A DNA stretch of 64,000 bases from an uncultured bacterium (lineage in GTDB: Bacteria; Muiribacteriota; Ozemobacteria; Ozemobacterales; Ozemobacteraceae): NCBI GenBank assembly GCA_937949615.1, contig CALEDQ010000028.1:218041-282040 (forward strand). Direction: 5' to 3'. Below are positions 25,434 to 35,700 of this stretch, piece after piece. The notes under the pieces are model-generated. The model had not been told where the DNA came from, did not search any database, and saw nothing but the letters and a program-made list of their open reading frames with translations. Made by a program: the position numbers and the translations under genes. Positions within the stretch are counted from its first letter, which is position 1; each line of letters begins with the position of its first letter.

Positions 25434-27302
25434 ATGATGAGGAAACTTTTCATCACGATTATACTGGCGGTTTTTCTGCCATATCTGATTGGTTCAGACG
25501 CTGCCGCTGCTTCTGAAAAAAGCAGTCAGAAGCACAGGCTGGCAAGTTCAGACAACTGCGATTCATGGAAAGATCAGATACTGTATTTTGTGCTGATCGA
25601 CCGTTTCTTCAATGGCAACCGGGCCAATGATCACGAGGTCGACGAAAAGGATCTCGAAGGCTTTCATGGTGGCGATATCGCCGGTCTCATCGAGAAACTC
25701 GATTATCTTGACCGACTTGGCGTGACCGGTGTCTGGCTGAGTCCGTTTTTTACCAACCGCCCTGACCGCTTTTACAAGCAGCAGGCCTATCATGGTTACT
25801 GGCCGCACGATTTCTGGACGGTCGACCGTCGCTTCGGCACAGAAGAAGAGCTTGTCGAGCTGCGGCGCCAGCTGCAGCAGCGCAATCATAAACTTCTGCT
25901 CGACATGGTCGTCAATCACATGGGTTATGATGCCCCTTTCATCAAGACCAATCCGGACTGGTTCAATGCCGGTGGCGAGATAAAAAACTGGAACGACAAA
26001 GAAGAGCTGGTCAATCGCAGTATCTTCGGGCTGCCTGATTTTGCCTCGCAGAAACCGGTAGTCAAAACCTTTTTCAGACTGGTTGCGCGCACCTGGATCG
26101 AGAAGCTGCGCCCGGATGGCTTCAGACTCGATGCGGTAAAGCATGTGCCGGCCGATTTCTGGCGCGATTTCAATGCCAATGCCAGAAGAATAGGGGGCAA
26201 AGGCTTTCTGCTGCTCGGTGAGTATCTCAACGGCGACCCGGCTGAACTCAGGCAGATCTGGCAAGATGGTGCGTTCAGCACCCTGTTCGATTTTCCGCTT
26301 TATTATACGATGAAGTCGGTTTTTGCCGAGGGCGGTGACTGCCGCCAGCTCGCTTCGCGCCTTTATTATGACCGCAATTACCCCGATGCTGGGCTGCTGG
26401 TTACCTTTCTCGATAACCATGATCTTGACCGCTTCATAACCTCATGCGGCGGCGACCGGCAGAAATATGCGCTGGCGCTGGCTTTTCTGCTGACTTCGCG
26501 CGGGGTGCCGGTATTGAACTATGGCAACGAAACCGGCCTGGAAGGCGCTCATGGCAAGCTGCCCGAAAACCGGCGCTCGATGGTTTTTGACGAAGAGAAT
26601 GAGCTTTACCGCCTGACCCGTGACCTGATCGCACTGCGGCGCGGCACCGACGCCCTGCGCCGCGGTCTGCAGTGCCACATTCATGCTGATGCGACCTCTC
26701 TGGTCTATGGTCGTCTGACCCCCGACGCACTTGCGGTTGTGGTCATCAACAACGGTGATCAGCCGCGCGAGATTGCCTGCGATTTTCCGTTTGCGACCGC
26801 GAAAAAACAGAAGATTCTCGAACCGGCACTTGGGGCAAACCGGGCTCTGTTGCGCCAGGGGCGCCTCGAAACCTTTCTGCCGGCAAAAAGCTTCGCAATT
26901 TATCTGCCGGCTTCAGAACCTGGCTTTTATGAAAAGGCTTTCAGGCACTGGCAGCGCCGCTATCATCATGAAAAAAGCTGGGGTCTGAAGAAGTTTACAC
27001 TTAAACTGAAGGTCGATTACCTGCCCGAGAAGGCGCAGATGTTCGTGACCGGCAACTGTTCTGAACTGGGCAACTGGGATTCAGGGCGCAAAGCCGTGCC
27101 GATGCTGCCGGTGGCCGACGATGAATTTGAAGCTCCCCTCAAAATGCCTTTGGGCAAGATTTTTGAGTGCAAGTGCTTTTATCGTGTGCCCGACGAAAAG
27201 ACCGGCAAAATGAACACGGTCTGGATGGAAGGCGACAACTTTATCGGCGAAGTGCGCGAGACCGGCAGCGAATACCTGCACATGAGCTGGCAGATCAAAT
27301 AA
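25434..27302 (+). CDS. Secreted GH13 alpha-amylase with C-terminal CBM20-like domain
   Basis: 622 residues with a signal peptide (~1-26, cleavage near AAAA). GH13 (beta/alpha)8 core with all conserved regions: DMVVNH (~157-162), GFRLDAVKH with nucleophile D233, acid/base E263 in LLGEYLNG, and transition-state stabiliser D330 in FLDNHD. The last ~110 residues (~510-622) resemble a CBM20 starch-binding domain, including FVTGNCSELGNWD. It would hydrolyse starch or glycogen-like glucans outside the cytoplasm. ATG 25434 and the adjacent ATG 25437 are both possible. Monocistronic, with its own extended -10 promoter. Confidence 0.92.
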   Translation: MMRKLFITIILAVFLPYLIGSDAAAASEKSSQKHRLASSDNCDSWKDQILYFVLIDRFFNGNRANDHEVDEKDLEGFHGGDIAGLIEKLDYLDRLGVTGVWLSPFFTNRPDRFYKQQAYHGYWPHDFWTVDRRFGTEEELVELRRQLQQRNHKLLLDMVVNHMGYDAPFIKTNPDWFNAGGEIKNWNDKEELVNRSIFGLPDFASQKPVVKTFFRLVARTWIEKLRPDGFRLDAVKHVPADFWRDFNANARRIGGKGFLLLGEYLNGDPAELRQIWQDGAFSTLFDFPLYYTMKSVFAEGGDCRQLASRLYYDRNYPDAGLLVTFLDNHDLDRFITSCGGDRQKYALALAFLLTSRGVPVLNYGNETGLEGAHGKLPENRRSMVFDEENELYRLTRDLIALRRGTDALRRGLQCHIHADATSLVYGRLTPDALAVVVINNGDQPREIACDFPFATAKKQKILEPALGANRALLRQGRLETFLPAKSFAIYLPASEPGFYEKAFRHWQRRYHHEKSWGLKKFTLKLKVDYLPEKAQMFVTGNCSELGNWDSGRKAVPMLPVADDEFEAPLKMPLGKIFECKCFYRVPDEKTGKMNTVWMEGDNFIGEVRETGSEYLHMSWQIK

Positions 27303-27357
27303 CACAGCTGTCGGCCACATTTGCGCTCGAAACAGGCAAGGCAGATCTGCCGTGTCC

Positions 27358-27972
27358 TTAGCCGAAAAAGGCGTTTACTTTGCTGCTCCAGGCTTTCCAG
27401 GCTTCGGGAAACTGCTGTTTGAGCTGTTGATCTTCTAACCGGCAGGCGATTACAAGCAGACAGGCCCCGATTGCCCAGAGCGGCCAGCCTTTCTGCATAC
27501 CAAGCAGCAGCCCGGCTCCCAGGCCCTGAATGATCATGGCCAGCGCCATCGGGTGGCGCCTTCTGGCAAATTCGCCGGTCGTTACCAGGCGGCCGGCTTC
27601 GGCAGTTGCCAGCATATAAACAGCCCGAGCTGCCGAAAAAGTTGCCATCAGATGCAGGCCAGCCCCCAAAAATGCCACAATCAACCGGTATGCGTCGAGC
27701 GGCGGCGCTGAAGTCGAGTAAACCAGGGCATATTCGGCCGCCGGTGTCAGAATAAGTATGGTCGTCGGCAGCAGGTTGAACAGCAGCCGATACCAGGTCT
27801 TTTCGCAGATAGATGCCGTGAAACTGCCGCTGCCGGCTTCTGCTACAGCCTCAGTCGCAGAATCAGAAGCTTCCTGGGTCACCAGTGCGCATGCTTTTGC
27901 CGCCTGCGCACGATAAAAGCGCCGCGAGAAAAGGGTCAGAGCAGCATAAACCACTAGTGGCATGGTATTCAT
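27358..27972 (-). CDS. Membrane methyltransferase of the ICMT/PEMT family
   Basis: 204 residues with about five hydrophobic segments (~2-16, ~60-80, ~90-115, ~145-180). The C-terminal signature of isoprenylcysteine carboxyl methyltransferase/phospholipid N-methyltransferase proteins is visible: GRLVTTGEFARRRHPMALAM and later EDQQLKQQFPEAWKAWSSKV. Such enzymes bind SAM at the membrane face and methylate a lipid, isoprenyl or other hydrophobic substrate; this one's substrate is unknown. Convergent with the amylase gene, 55 bp apart. Confidence 0.75.
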   Translation of the reverse strand: MNTMPLVVYAALTLFSRRFYRAQAAKACALVTQEASDSATEAVAEAGSGSFTASICEKTWYRLLFNLLPTTILILTPAAEYALVYSTSAPPLDAYRLIVAFLGAGLHLMATFSAARAVYMLATAEAGRLVTTGEFARRRHPMALAMIIQGLGAGLLLGMQKGWPLWAIGACLLVIACRLEDQQLKQQFPEAWKAWSSKVNAFFG

Positions 27973-28020
27973 CAGATGGCTCCGGCTTTCAACAGGTTGA
28001 GCTTTTTAAAACACGGCAGC

Positions 28021-28057
28021 GACACAAAATACAACAGCCCCCGGTGGCGGGGGCTGT
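28021..28057 (-). terminator. Terminator of the large leftward operon
   Basis: Perfect 10-bp GC-rich stem (28034-28043 with 28048-28057) around GTGG. On the minus strand it is followed by TGTATTTTGTGTC, and lies 27 bp after the stop of the 20-repeat TPR gene, so it probably closes that operon. Confidence 0.8.
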
Positions 28058-28084
28058 CGCATATTTGAATTGCCGCCTGACAGG

Positions 28085-30223
28085 TCAGATTTCGGCTTCG
28101 AGTTCCATTTCCTTTTCGCACTGTTCGATAAGCGTTTTGAGGTTGTCTGCTTCAACGCCGGTCGGGTTGGTGTGCAGGAAACGGCGGGCAGTATCGATCG
28201 CGTCTCTGAACTGGCGTTTGCGGGCATAGATAACCGCCAGGTTGTAATAGACCTGAACGAATTTCGGGTCGATTTCTAGAACCTTCATGTAAGCGGTAAT
28301 CGCTTCGTTGATGCGGCCCTTTTCGAATTCTTCGGTGCCGATATTGTAATAAGCGGCAGCATCTTTCGGGTTGAGCTCGATGGCCTTTTTCCAGAGTTCA
28401 ATGGCCTGATCATACATGCCCTTGTTGTAATAGGCGATACCAAGCTTGTTGCGGGCTTCTGAATCCTGAGGATTGTATTTGATGACGCGTTTCCAGATTT
28501 CGATGGCCTTGTCATACATTTCACGGTTGTGATAGGCGGTGGCAAGGTTTGAAAGAATGTCTGAATCTTCGGGTTTGTATTTGAGGGCTTTTTCCCAGCA
28601 TTCGACCGCTTTGTCGAAGAGTTCCATCTTGATGTAGGCGATGCCGAGCTTGTTATACAGTTCGCCGTTCTCGGGAGTGATGCGGATAGCGTCTTCCCAT
28701 TCAGAGATGGCCTGATCGAACATGTTCTTCTGGAAATAGGCGATGCCGAGGTTGTTGTGAGCATCGACATCGTTCGGAGCGAGGTCTACCACTTTGCGCC
28801 ACGAGAGAATGGCGTCGTCGAGCAGACCCTTTTCGTCGAAGGCGTTGCCGAGAACGAAATAGGTATTGGGGTTGTTCGGGTCAAGCTCGATGGCCTTTTT
28901 CCAGCTGATGATGGCGTTGTCGAGGCGGCGTTTCTGGCGGTAAGCGTGGCCGAGTTTGAAGAACAGATCGGGGTCGGTCGGATTGAGGTTTTTCGACTTT
29001 TCCCATTCGGTCAGGGCTTCGTCGAAACGCTGCAGATTGTAGAAAGCGATACCAAGGTTGTGGTGCGCTTCGAAATGGTCATGGTCGAGCTCGATGGCCT
29101 TCTGCCACTGGAAAATGGCTTCCTGGGTCTTGTTGAGCTTCGAGTAGGCGATACCGAGCTTGTGGTGCAGCTGCGGGTCATCGCTGACGTATGAAATGGC
29201 GCGGTTCCAGAATTTGGCGGCTTCGGCGAAGTCTTCAAGGCCACAGTAGGCATTACCGATCTTTTCGCAGATGTCGGCATCTTCGCTGCGCTTTTCTCTG
29301 ACGGCGTTCCAGTAGGTGATCGCCTTCTGGAAATTGCCGGAGTTATACTGCGCAACGCCGAGGTTGAAGTGGGCTTCGACGTCGTTGGGATTCAGCGAGA
29401 TGCACTTTTCCCAGCTGGCAATGGCCTTGTTGAGATCATCGAGTTTACCGTAGGCAGAGCCCAGTTTGAAATATACTTCTGAGCTGTCGGGTGTGATGTC
29501 GAGAATCTTCTGCCAGGTTTCGATAGCTTCGCGGTGCTGATTGAGCTTGCTGTAGGCGTTGCCGAGATTGTTGAAAATTTCGGGCTGGCGAGGGTTGAGC
29601 GACAGGGCCTTTTTCCACTCTTCGATAGCCTGCGGAAACATTTCGAGGCGGTAGAAGACGATGGCAAGATTGTTGTGTGATTCAGAGTTCTTCGGGTTCA
29701 GTTCGATCGCCTTTGAAAAAGCGATGACCGACTTGTCGTCGAGACCCTTGTTGTAATAGGCAACACCAAGGCGGAAGAAAATGTCGGCATCTTCAGGGTT
29801 GAGGTTCGAGGCTTTTTCCCAGAGTGAGATGGCCTGATCTTCTTTGCCGAGGTTGTAGTAGGCGATACCGAGCTTGAAATGAATCTCGGGGTCGTGATTG
29901 CGCACTTCGAGGCACTTTTCCCAGTATTCGATGGCGCGCATGTCTTCGCCCTTGTTGTAATAGGCGATGCCGAGGTTATGCAGCACTTCGTAATTCTGCG
30001 GGTCGAGCGAAACCGCGATTTCCCATTCCTTGAGGGCTTCATCGATGCGATTGAGCTGGTAATAGGCGACACCCAGTTTGAACCTGGCTTCGCTGTTCTG
30101 TGGGTTCTTGATCAGTGACTGAACCCATTCATTAATCGCCTGTTCATACTGCCCTTTGGTGTAATAGGCTATACCCAGATTATAATGGGTATTGGCTTCA
30201 TCCTGCAGATAAGTGCGCTTCAT
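28085..30223 (-). CDS. TPR protein of about 20 consecutive repeats
   Basis: 712 residues, almost all 34-residue tetratricopeptide repeats; I count 20, from YNLGIAYYTKG near the N-terminus to YNLAVIYARK near 650, most with the shared pattern LGIAYYNKG...AI..W.KA..L.P. Trp is unusually regular in the second helix (EWEKA, SWKKA). No signal peptide or membrane span, so a cytoplasmic superhelical scaffold. Last gene of the leftward operon that includes the giant proteins, PP2C phosphatase and coiled-coil protein, 21 bp after the coiled-coil gene. Partner unknown; neighbours are the natural candidates. Confidence 0.88.
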   Translation of the reverse strand: MKRTYLQDEANTHYNLGIAYYTKGQYEQAINEWVQSLIKNPQNSEARFKLGVAYYQLNRIDEALKEWEIAVSLDPQNYEVLHNLGIAYYNKGEDMRAIEYWEKCLEVRNHDPEIHFKLGIAYYNLGKEDQAISLWEKASNLNPEDADIFFRLGVAYYNKGLDDKSVIAFSKAIELNPKNSESHNNLAIVFYRLEMFPQAIEEWKKALSLNPRQPEIFNNLGNAYSKLNQHREAIETWQKILDITPDSSEVYFKLGSAYGKLDDLNKAIASWEKCISLNPNDVEAHFNLGVAQYNSGNFQKAITYWNAVREKRSEDADICEKIGNAYCGLEDFAEAAKFWNRAISYVSDDPQLHHKLGIAYSKLNKTQEAIFQWQKAIELDHDHFEAHHNLGIAFYNLQRFDEALTEWEKSKNLNPTDPDLFFKLGHAYRQKRRLDNAIISWKKAIELDPNNPNTYFVLGNAFDEKGLLDDAILSWRKVVDLAPNDVDAHNNLGIAYFQKNMFDQAISEWEDAIRITPENGELYNKLGIAYIKMELFDKAVECWEKALKYKPEDSDILSNLATAYHNREMYDKAIEIWKRVIKYNPQDSEARNKLGIAYYNKGMYDQAIELWKKAIELNPKDAAAYYNIGTEEFEKGRINEAITAYMKVLEIDPKFVQVYYNLAVIYARKRQFRDAIDTARRFLHTNPTGVEADNLKTLIEQCEKEMELEAEI

Positions 30224-30244
30224 ACGGCCTCCAGAGTCTTCCTT

Positions 30245-31870
30245 TTATTTGTTATCGCCATTGCCAGATCGCGGGTCTGGAATACTTTCAAACCGGTGCA
30301 CGATCGAACTGATCGTGTTACCAAACGTTTCGAGAACTGATTTAAGCTTGTTGCCCTTCTTGAAGCTGTGCACAACTTTCGGGGCGGGCATGTCGAGTTT
30401 AGAGGATTTTAGTTGTAAACGGTGCCTGAACGCAAGCATTTCATTTAAATTATTTGCATGTTCAGGCTCACATCTGCTGCTGCTGTTTTTCTGCACTTTT
30501 ATCTGGTGCTGAACAATTGCATTTGTCTGAAGATAGGGTGTTCTGACGAATGTTGCAATGATAAAGCGCATAAACAGCTCGAAAGAATGATGACAGATCT
30601 CGAATTCAGGGATCGGCGGAAAAAGCAATGTCTGCCGGTTGAGCCGCATGCTTTTCTGCCACCACATCTGCCGGGCGTCAACTACCGAGTCGATTGTCGA
30701 GAACTTCATCCGGTCAGGGGTTCTGTCTGAATCTGAGATTAAAAAGTCAGTGAGTAGTGAAAAATCCGGGTTTCTTGGCTCGAACATCGAAGCCTGAATC
30801 GCGACATCCTGCATACGCCTGCCCTTGATGCGAGGAACGCGCAGTTGAGTGCGTATCGCCTCTTTCGCGGGTCTGATTGCCCGCGAGGGGTCGGCAAAAA
30901 CTGGTGGAACGCGGTGGATCCGTCTGGTGGCTGCCGCCGGAAAAGAACGCGATATTTCGCGCCTGAATTTTATGGCCGCCGGCAACCTCTCTGGAAAACA
31001 GAATGGAATATAGGGCATCAGGGTCGCCGGTTCAAGAACGGCGCTCTTTCCGGTTTCTTTGCCGATATTCGCCGACTGATCATAGGTGACCGTGCGGTTC
31101 ACCCCGGTAAGAATAGCGTCAAGGCGGCTCTGCAGGTGATTACGCTCTTTCTGCAGGGCGTCTATGGTTTCGATGAATTCCTGCGCCTGAACTTCATGCA
31201 GTTCGAGGCTCTTTTTCATTTCTCGGTTGCTGGTGAGCACATGCTCAAGGTCGCGATTGGCTTTATCCATGGCGGCCAGGGCGTTTTTGTGTTCTTCGAC
31301 GGTTTTGCCCAGTTCTTCCTGGGCTCTTTTCAGGTGCCCTTCGTATTCGGCAGTCTGGTTTTTCAGCTGATAATTTCGCGTTCGCAGGTCATCGAGCTCT
31401 CTTTTTGCCGTTTCAAGTTCACTTTCGCGGGCAGCGAGATTGGTTGTGGCAGTTGACAGTTTCAGACTGAGCTCTTTGCTGTGCAGCTGCATCTGAGAAA
31501 TCTGCGTCGACAGGGAAGTTATTTTTTCATTGGCCGCCTGCAGGGCCTTCTGGGTATTTTTAAGATCGACGACCGAATCGGCCAGGCTGAGCTTGAATTC
31601 ATGAACTTTCTGGTCGCGCAGTGCGATTTCGGTTTTGAATTTTTCGATTGCCGATTCAGCTGAAGAATTGTCAAACAGCGTCGCCGCGCCGGTAAGCATG
31701 CTGTCGAAATCGACTTCTTCAAGCAGACCGGCGGTTCTCAGCAATTCTGTATTTTCTTCGGTTTCGGGCAAAACCCGGGCATGCTCAAGCAGCTGCTGGC
31801 ATAAAAGCCTGACGGTTTCAAGCTTTTCCAGCAGGTCGCTCTGCTCGGGATTACCGGGGTTTGGGCTCAT
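30245..31870 (-). CDS. Coiled-coil protein with a long basic C-terminal tail
   Basis: 541 residues from ATG 31870; the longer frame to 31930 runs over the PP2C 3' end and is less likely. Residues ~70-275 are a long coiled coil (repeated E, L, K, Q heptads). From ~300 on the chain changes to a basic R/P/F/S-rich sequence without predicted fold (for example RRIHRVPPVF, LRVPRIKGRR), very like the style of the 1291-aa neighbour. No enzymatic motif. It starts four bases after the PP2C gene and is followed by the TPR gene. A structural role in the same assembly as the giant proteins is inference. Confidence 0.8.
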   Translation of the reverse strand: MSPNPGNPEQSDLLEKLETVRLLCQQLLEHARVLPETEENTELLRTAGLLEEVDFDSMLTGAATLFDNSSAESAIEKFKTEIALRDQKVHEFKLSLADSVVDLKNTQKALQAANEKITSLSTQISQMQLHSKELSLKLSTATTNLAARESELETAKRELDDLRTRNYQLKNQTAEYEGHLKRAQEELGKTVEEHKNALAAMDKANRDLEHVLTSNREMKKSLELHEVQAQEFIETIDALQKERNHLQSRLDAILTGVNRTVTYDQSANIGKETGKSAVLEPATLMPYIPFCFPERLPAAIKFRREISRSFPAAATRRIHRVPPVFADPSRAIRPAKEAIRTQLRVPRIKGRRMQDVAIQASMFEPRNPDFSLLTDFLISDSDRTPDRMKFSTIDSVVDARQMWWQKSMRLNRQTLLFPPIPEFEICHHSFELFMRFIIATFVRTPYLQTNAIVQHQIKVQKNSSSRCEPEHANNLNEMLAFRHRLQLKSSKLDMPAPKVVHSFKKGNKLKSVLETFGNTISSIVHRFESIPDPRSGNGDNK

Positions 31871-31874
31871 CAGG

Positions 31875-32669
31875 TCAGAACTTCTGCAGGTGCTGATAGA
31901 GGCAGACACTGATATTGTCGCCGCCACCATTCAGGCATGCTCCTCTGACGAGAAGATCGGCGAGCTTTTTCAGGTCGGTTCCTTCGGGGTTGTATTCACT
32001 TCTGACAATTTCTTCGAGATCGACCGGCTCAACGTAGCCACAAAGACCATCTGTGCAGAACAGTATCAGATCGCCGTATTCAAGCGGCAGATTTTTGCGG
32101 TCGACTTTTACGGCATCACCAATACCGAGGGCACGCGTGATGACATTGCGCTGCGGATGAACAAAAGCTTCGTCCGGGGTGATTCTTCCCTGGTCAACGA
32201 GTTCCTGGACGAGAGAATGATCTTTGGTGATCGGGTGCAGGGTATTCTGATGAAAGCGATAGGCTCTGCTGTCGCCGACATGTGCGAGAGCCAGACCATT
32301 GCGGTAGATGATGCCGCTGACAATGGTCGTGCCCATTCCTTCCATCTCAGGATTCTGTGAAGCTTCTTTAAAAATTGTGAGATTGGCGGCCTGAAACCAG
32401 GCCTCAAGGAGCATGGTTTTGTCAGCATTGAGAAGGTCTTCGGGTTGTTTCTCAAAAAGATTTTTGACAATGTTTTCTTTGACCGTTTTAACAGCCAGCA
32501 TCGAAGCAAATTCCCCGGCAGCCGCCCCGCCCATGCCGTCTGCAAGAATAAGTGCCGTCAGTTCGATCTGGTTGCCGAGAGGGCCGCACCAGCTCAATGC
32601 CAGACTTTCGGCGTAATCTTCGTTGTTCGGCCGAACCTTGCCTTTGTCACTCAGTGTATAAAAACTCAT
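31875..32669 (-). CDS. PP2C-family serine/threonine phosphatase
   Basis: 264 residues. All PP2C metal-binding motifs are present: VRPNNEDYAES (motif 1), ILADGMGGAAAGEFAS (motif 2), AHVGDSRAYRF, LFCTDGLCGYV and the terminal GGGDNISV. Length and lack of membrane segment fit the bacterial Stp/PrpC type, which removes phosphate from Ser/Thr of proteins modified by Hanks-type kinases; no such kinase lies in this window. Ribosome site GGGAG before the ATG. Located inside the giant-protein operon, implying phospho-control of that assembly. Confidence 0.93.
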   Translation of the reverse strand: MSFYTLSDKGKVRPNNEDYAESLALSWCGPLGNQIELTALILADGMGGAAAGEFASMLAVKTVKENIVKNLFEKQPEDLLNADKTMLLEAWFQAANLTIFKEASQNPEMEGMGTTIVSGIIYRNGLALAHVGDSRAYRFHQNTLHPITKDHSLVQELVDQGRITPDEAFVHPQRNVITRALGIGDAVKVDRKNLPLEYGDLILFCTDGLCGYVEPVDLEEIVRSEYNPEGTDLKKLADLLVRGACLNGGGDNISVCLYQHLQKF

Positions 32670-32778
32670 TTTTTTTCTCCCGCTTGGGTCTCAACGCATT
32701 TTAATTACTTTAAATCAGCAAGTCAACGATAGTGCACCGAACTACAGGCATTTTTTTTGCAACCGGTTTCGGCAGAGG

Positions 32779-35700
32779 TCATTTTTTCTGTAACCCCGGT
32801 CGCTGCCAGACCTGATCGATCCATTCAGGAACGAACAGCGGCTTGAACGCTTCACGCCGTTGTCTTATGCTGATCTGGGTATGACGCGGTGGTGCTTCGG
32901 CCTTAAGCATGGCGATCTCGATGAATCTGTTTTCACTTTCAGATTTTATGAGGCTGTGAGTAAAATTGTGCACCGGTTGCCAGAATGGGGATGGCTGATG
33001 AAGCGGTGCAAAACCTTGATTCGGCGGTCTGATAATGGTTTTTTCGCGTTCAATCGCCGGCATGCCGGTGTGACCTGCAGAAAAAGTCTTCGTTTCAGAC
33101 TTTGCCGGAACCGGGAAGGCGAGATCCGAAAATTTCACTTCGCTGGTCAGTATCGACCATAAGCTGATTCTCAGCCCGGGCTCCAGTTCTGGCAGTTTTT
33201 CATGACGATTGCCGGCAAAAGAAAGTCCAGGCAGGCTGTCTGATGTCGACATTAAACCGCAGTATTTTTTGACCGTCTCGGGCAGATTGACACAGTAATG
33301 CATTACCGGAGATTCCGGCTGCAGAAAACTGCGCATCATTATTATCCAGTGCAGTTGTTCTAGCGGCATTCTTCCGACTGCACGGTTTTTCAGGCCAAAT
33401 TCTGAATATTTTTCACTCGCCGGTCTCAGCTGAATGGTTTTTGCCGAGGTTCGGAAGCTGTAGTTTCTTAGATTCTTTTTCAGACGCGAGCGATTCTTTT
33501 CGCGCATTATAAAAAAGGTTTCCGGGTTGATAAACTGCTGCAGGTATTTTTCTGAATTCTGCATTCTCATGATTGAATCTGCGGTTTCGGGCAGAGTAAA
33601 ACGCCGTTCAACCGCCAGAGACTGCTGAATGTAAGAAAGGTGACGAATTGTCGAAACCTTGGTCTGTAAGAAGCCGGCAGGCAGATGCAGAATATTCGCG
33701 CCGGTATCTGCGGAAATAAATGCAGTAGAACGCAATTCATCAGGCAGAGCGATTGCCGTAACCGAAACTCCGGCGTCTGGTTGTCCCGGTTGCTCGATTG
33801 TTCGGGGACTCATTCTGATTTCGGGGCGCCACGGGAAGCGGAAAGAGCGGAACCTGGCATGAAACTGTGATTTGAAGCCTTCTGCGACGTCGTCATTAAA
33901 AACCGGCTTCTGCTGCAGTTGGGAAATATCACAGCTGAAGAGGCTGAACCGGTTCTGTGGTTCGTGCCCGGTCGGTTTGCTCAGAGCCAAAGCGGTGAGG
34001 CGGGGTTTGAAAACCTTCGCAGCCGGCAGCGTTTCGGCTGCTATCGGGGCTTTGGTGACGGCCGCCGAGAACCGACGGGCGCGCAGCAGCAGGCGGTTGA
34101 TGCGGTTCATGCGCGGAGAACTGGTGTCACAGCTTTTTACGCGGTAGGACTGCTTTTCGCCGGTTTCCGACAGATGTTTTATCTGCGGCTGTTTAAGGCG
34201 AAGCTGTCGGTGAAATTTTTCCTCACTGCGTGGCGTAATGCAGCTGCCCGGTGTTCCAAGCCAGGTGTGCAGAAAATCGGCAATGCGCGGCGCCGGGCAG
34301 ATTATCCCTTGCAGCGCCAGATTGCCGACCAGATAAAATTCCTTGCTGGCCAGGGCCGGGTTCAGGTGATTGTAGAGCAGCCGTCGCGGGTTCTTCATGC
34401 TCAATGGCGGCAGGAACGGCTGATCTTTTTTGAGAATGAAGCCGCCGCTGTCGTGCAGATTGCTTTTCCGGGGCTGGCGTTGATTAAATAACGGTCTGGT
34501 AATCAGGCTGTAGAAGCGCGGTTCAGAAAAGGAAAAAACCGGAAACCCGAAAGGATGTGGCAACAGGCTGATGCGGCAATTGAAACGTCGCAGACTTTTT
34601 GCCCCGAGATCCGGAATAATAAAATGTCTGATGGGCATCTTAAAGCTGCTCAAATCAGAACAGATTTTCATCTCAAGCTGCAGCTGGGCTTTGATTTGCC
34701 CAGGAAGAATCTGCTGCAGGGCAAATCTTCGCAGTCGCAGCCTCGGTTTCAGGCGTGGCTGTCGAAAAGTTTTGAGAGCGACAAAACGGGTATTGTCGCC
34801 TGCCGGCAAAGACTTTCCGGTAAAAGTGCAGGTCGGAAAAAGACTGGTTTCTTTTTCAATTTTCTTCAGAGGTTTGAGTTTTGAAGATACAAAGCCTTCG
34901 CTTATGCTGTGCAGTTTAAAGCGCAACTGCCTCAGCGGTTTTCGGCGTTTGGGCGACTGTTCGATACGCATATCTGGAAATGACTGTGGGGTTGCCGGCC
35001 TTATCTGCCGCGGCATTGTGCCCGTAAAGATTGTCGTGATGGCAGGCTTCTGGCCAAGAAGATTCAGAGAGAAATTCTCAGGAGTGAATCTGGTACCAGT
35101 TTTATCGAGCCTTAATTCCGGGTAGCTTTTTCCCGGACTGGCGAGCCGCCTGGATTCTTTTTTGGCAAAGGTCGGAAAAATCAGGCTTGTCGTAGTCAGG
35201 CTTTTTGGCTGGCGCGGGATTATAATATTGCGCAGTCGTGCAATTGTGTAGCGGGCGTGTTTTGCCGCCCTGACCATGAAGTTCGCTTTTTTGAGCCGGT
35301 AATCTGCCGGGGCGCAGACTCTGGCAAACGCTGAATGAACAGAGAACGGTCGATGCCGGGCCGTGATCTGCATACGTGCAAAATCCGCAGAAATCCGGCG
35401 ATTTGTGATGCGAATGAGATCGAGGGCTGTCGCAGGCAGGATGGGTGCAAAAGACACGCTGGCGGCCGGAAAATTCTGGCGCTGCAGTCTCAATCTGAGT
35501 CGGAATTTTGGCTCACGGCGGGGTGCCGCAAACAGGCCGGCGACAACCGGCAAGGCCCGCCCTTTATCTAGACCGGCTCCAGGGCTGAAGACCGAAAAAG
35601 CATGGCTGGCAACTTTCTCGATGCGGCCGACAGGCTTGTCGGAAGCCTGCTTAAGAATTGCCGGCGCGGGGCGATTCAGCGGGCTGCTGAACTTTTTTTG

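Noticed and set aside
25563..26420. 285-aa frame antisense to the amylase
   Set aside because: The GH13 motifs fix the coding strand; the antisense chain shows no family features.
27340..27351. GGCAGATCTGCC palindrome after the amylase gene
   Set aside because: A perfect 12-bp palindrome, but it has no loop and no T run; too short to call a terminator or operator.
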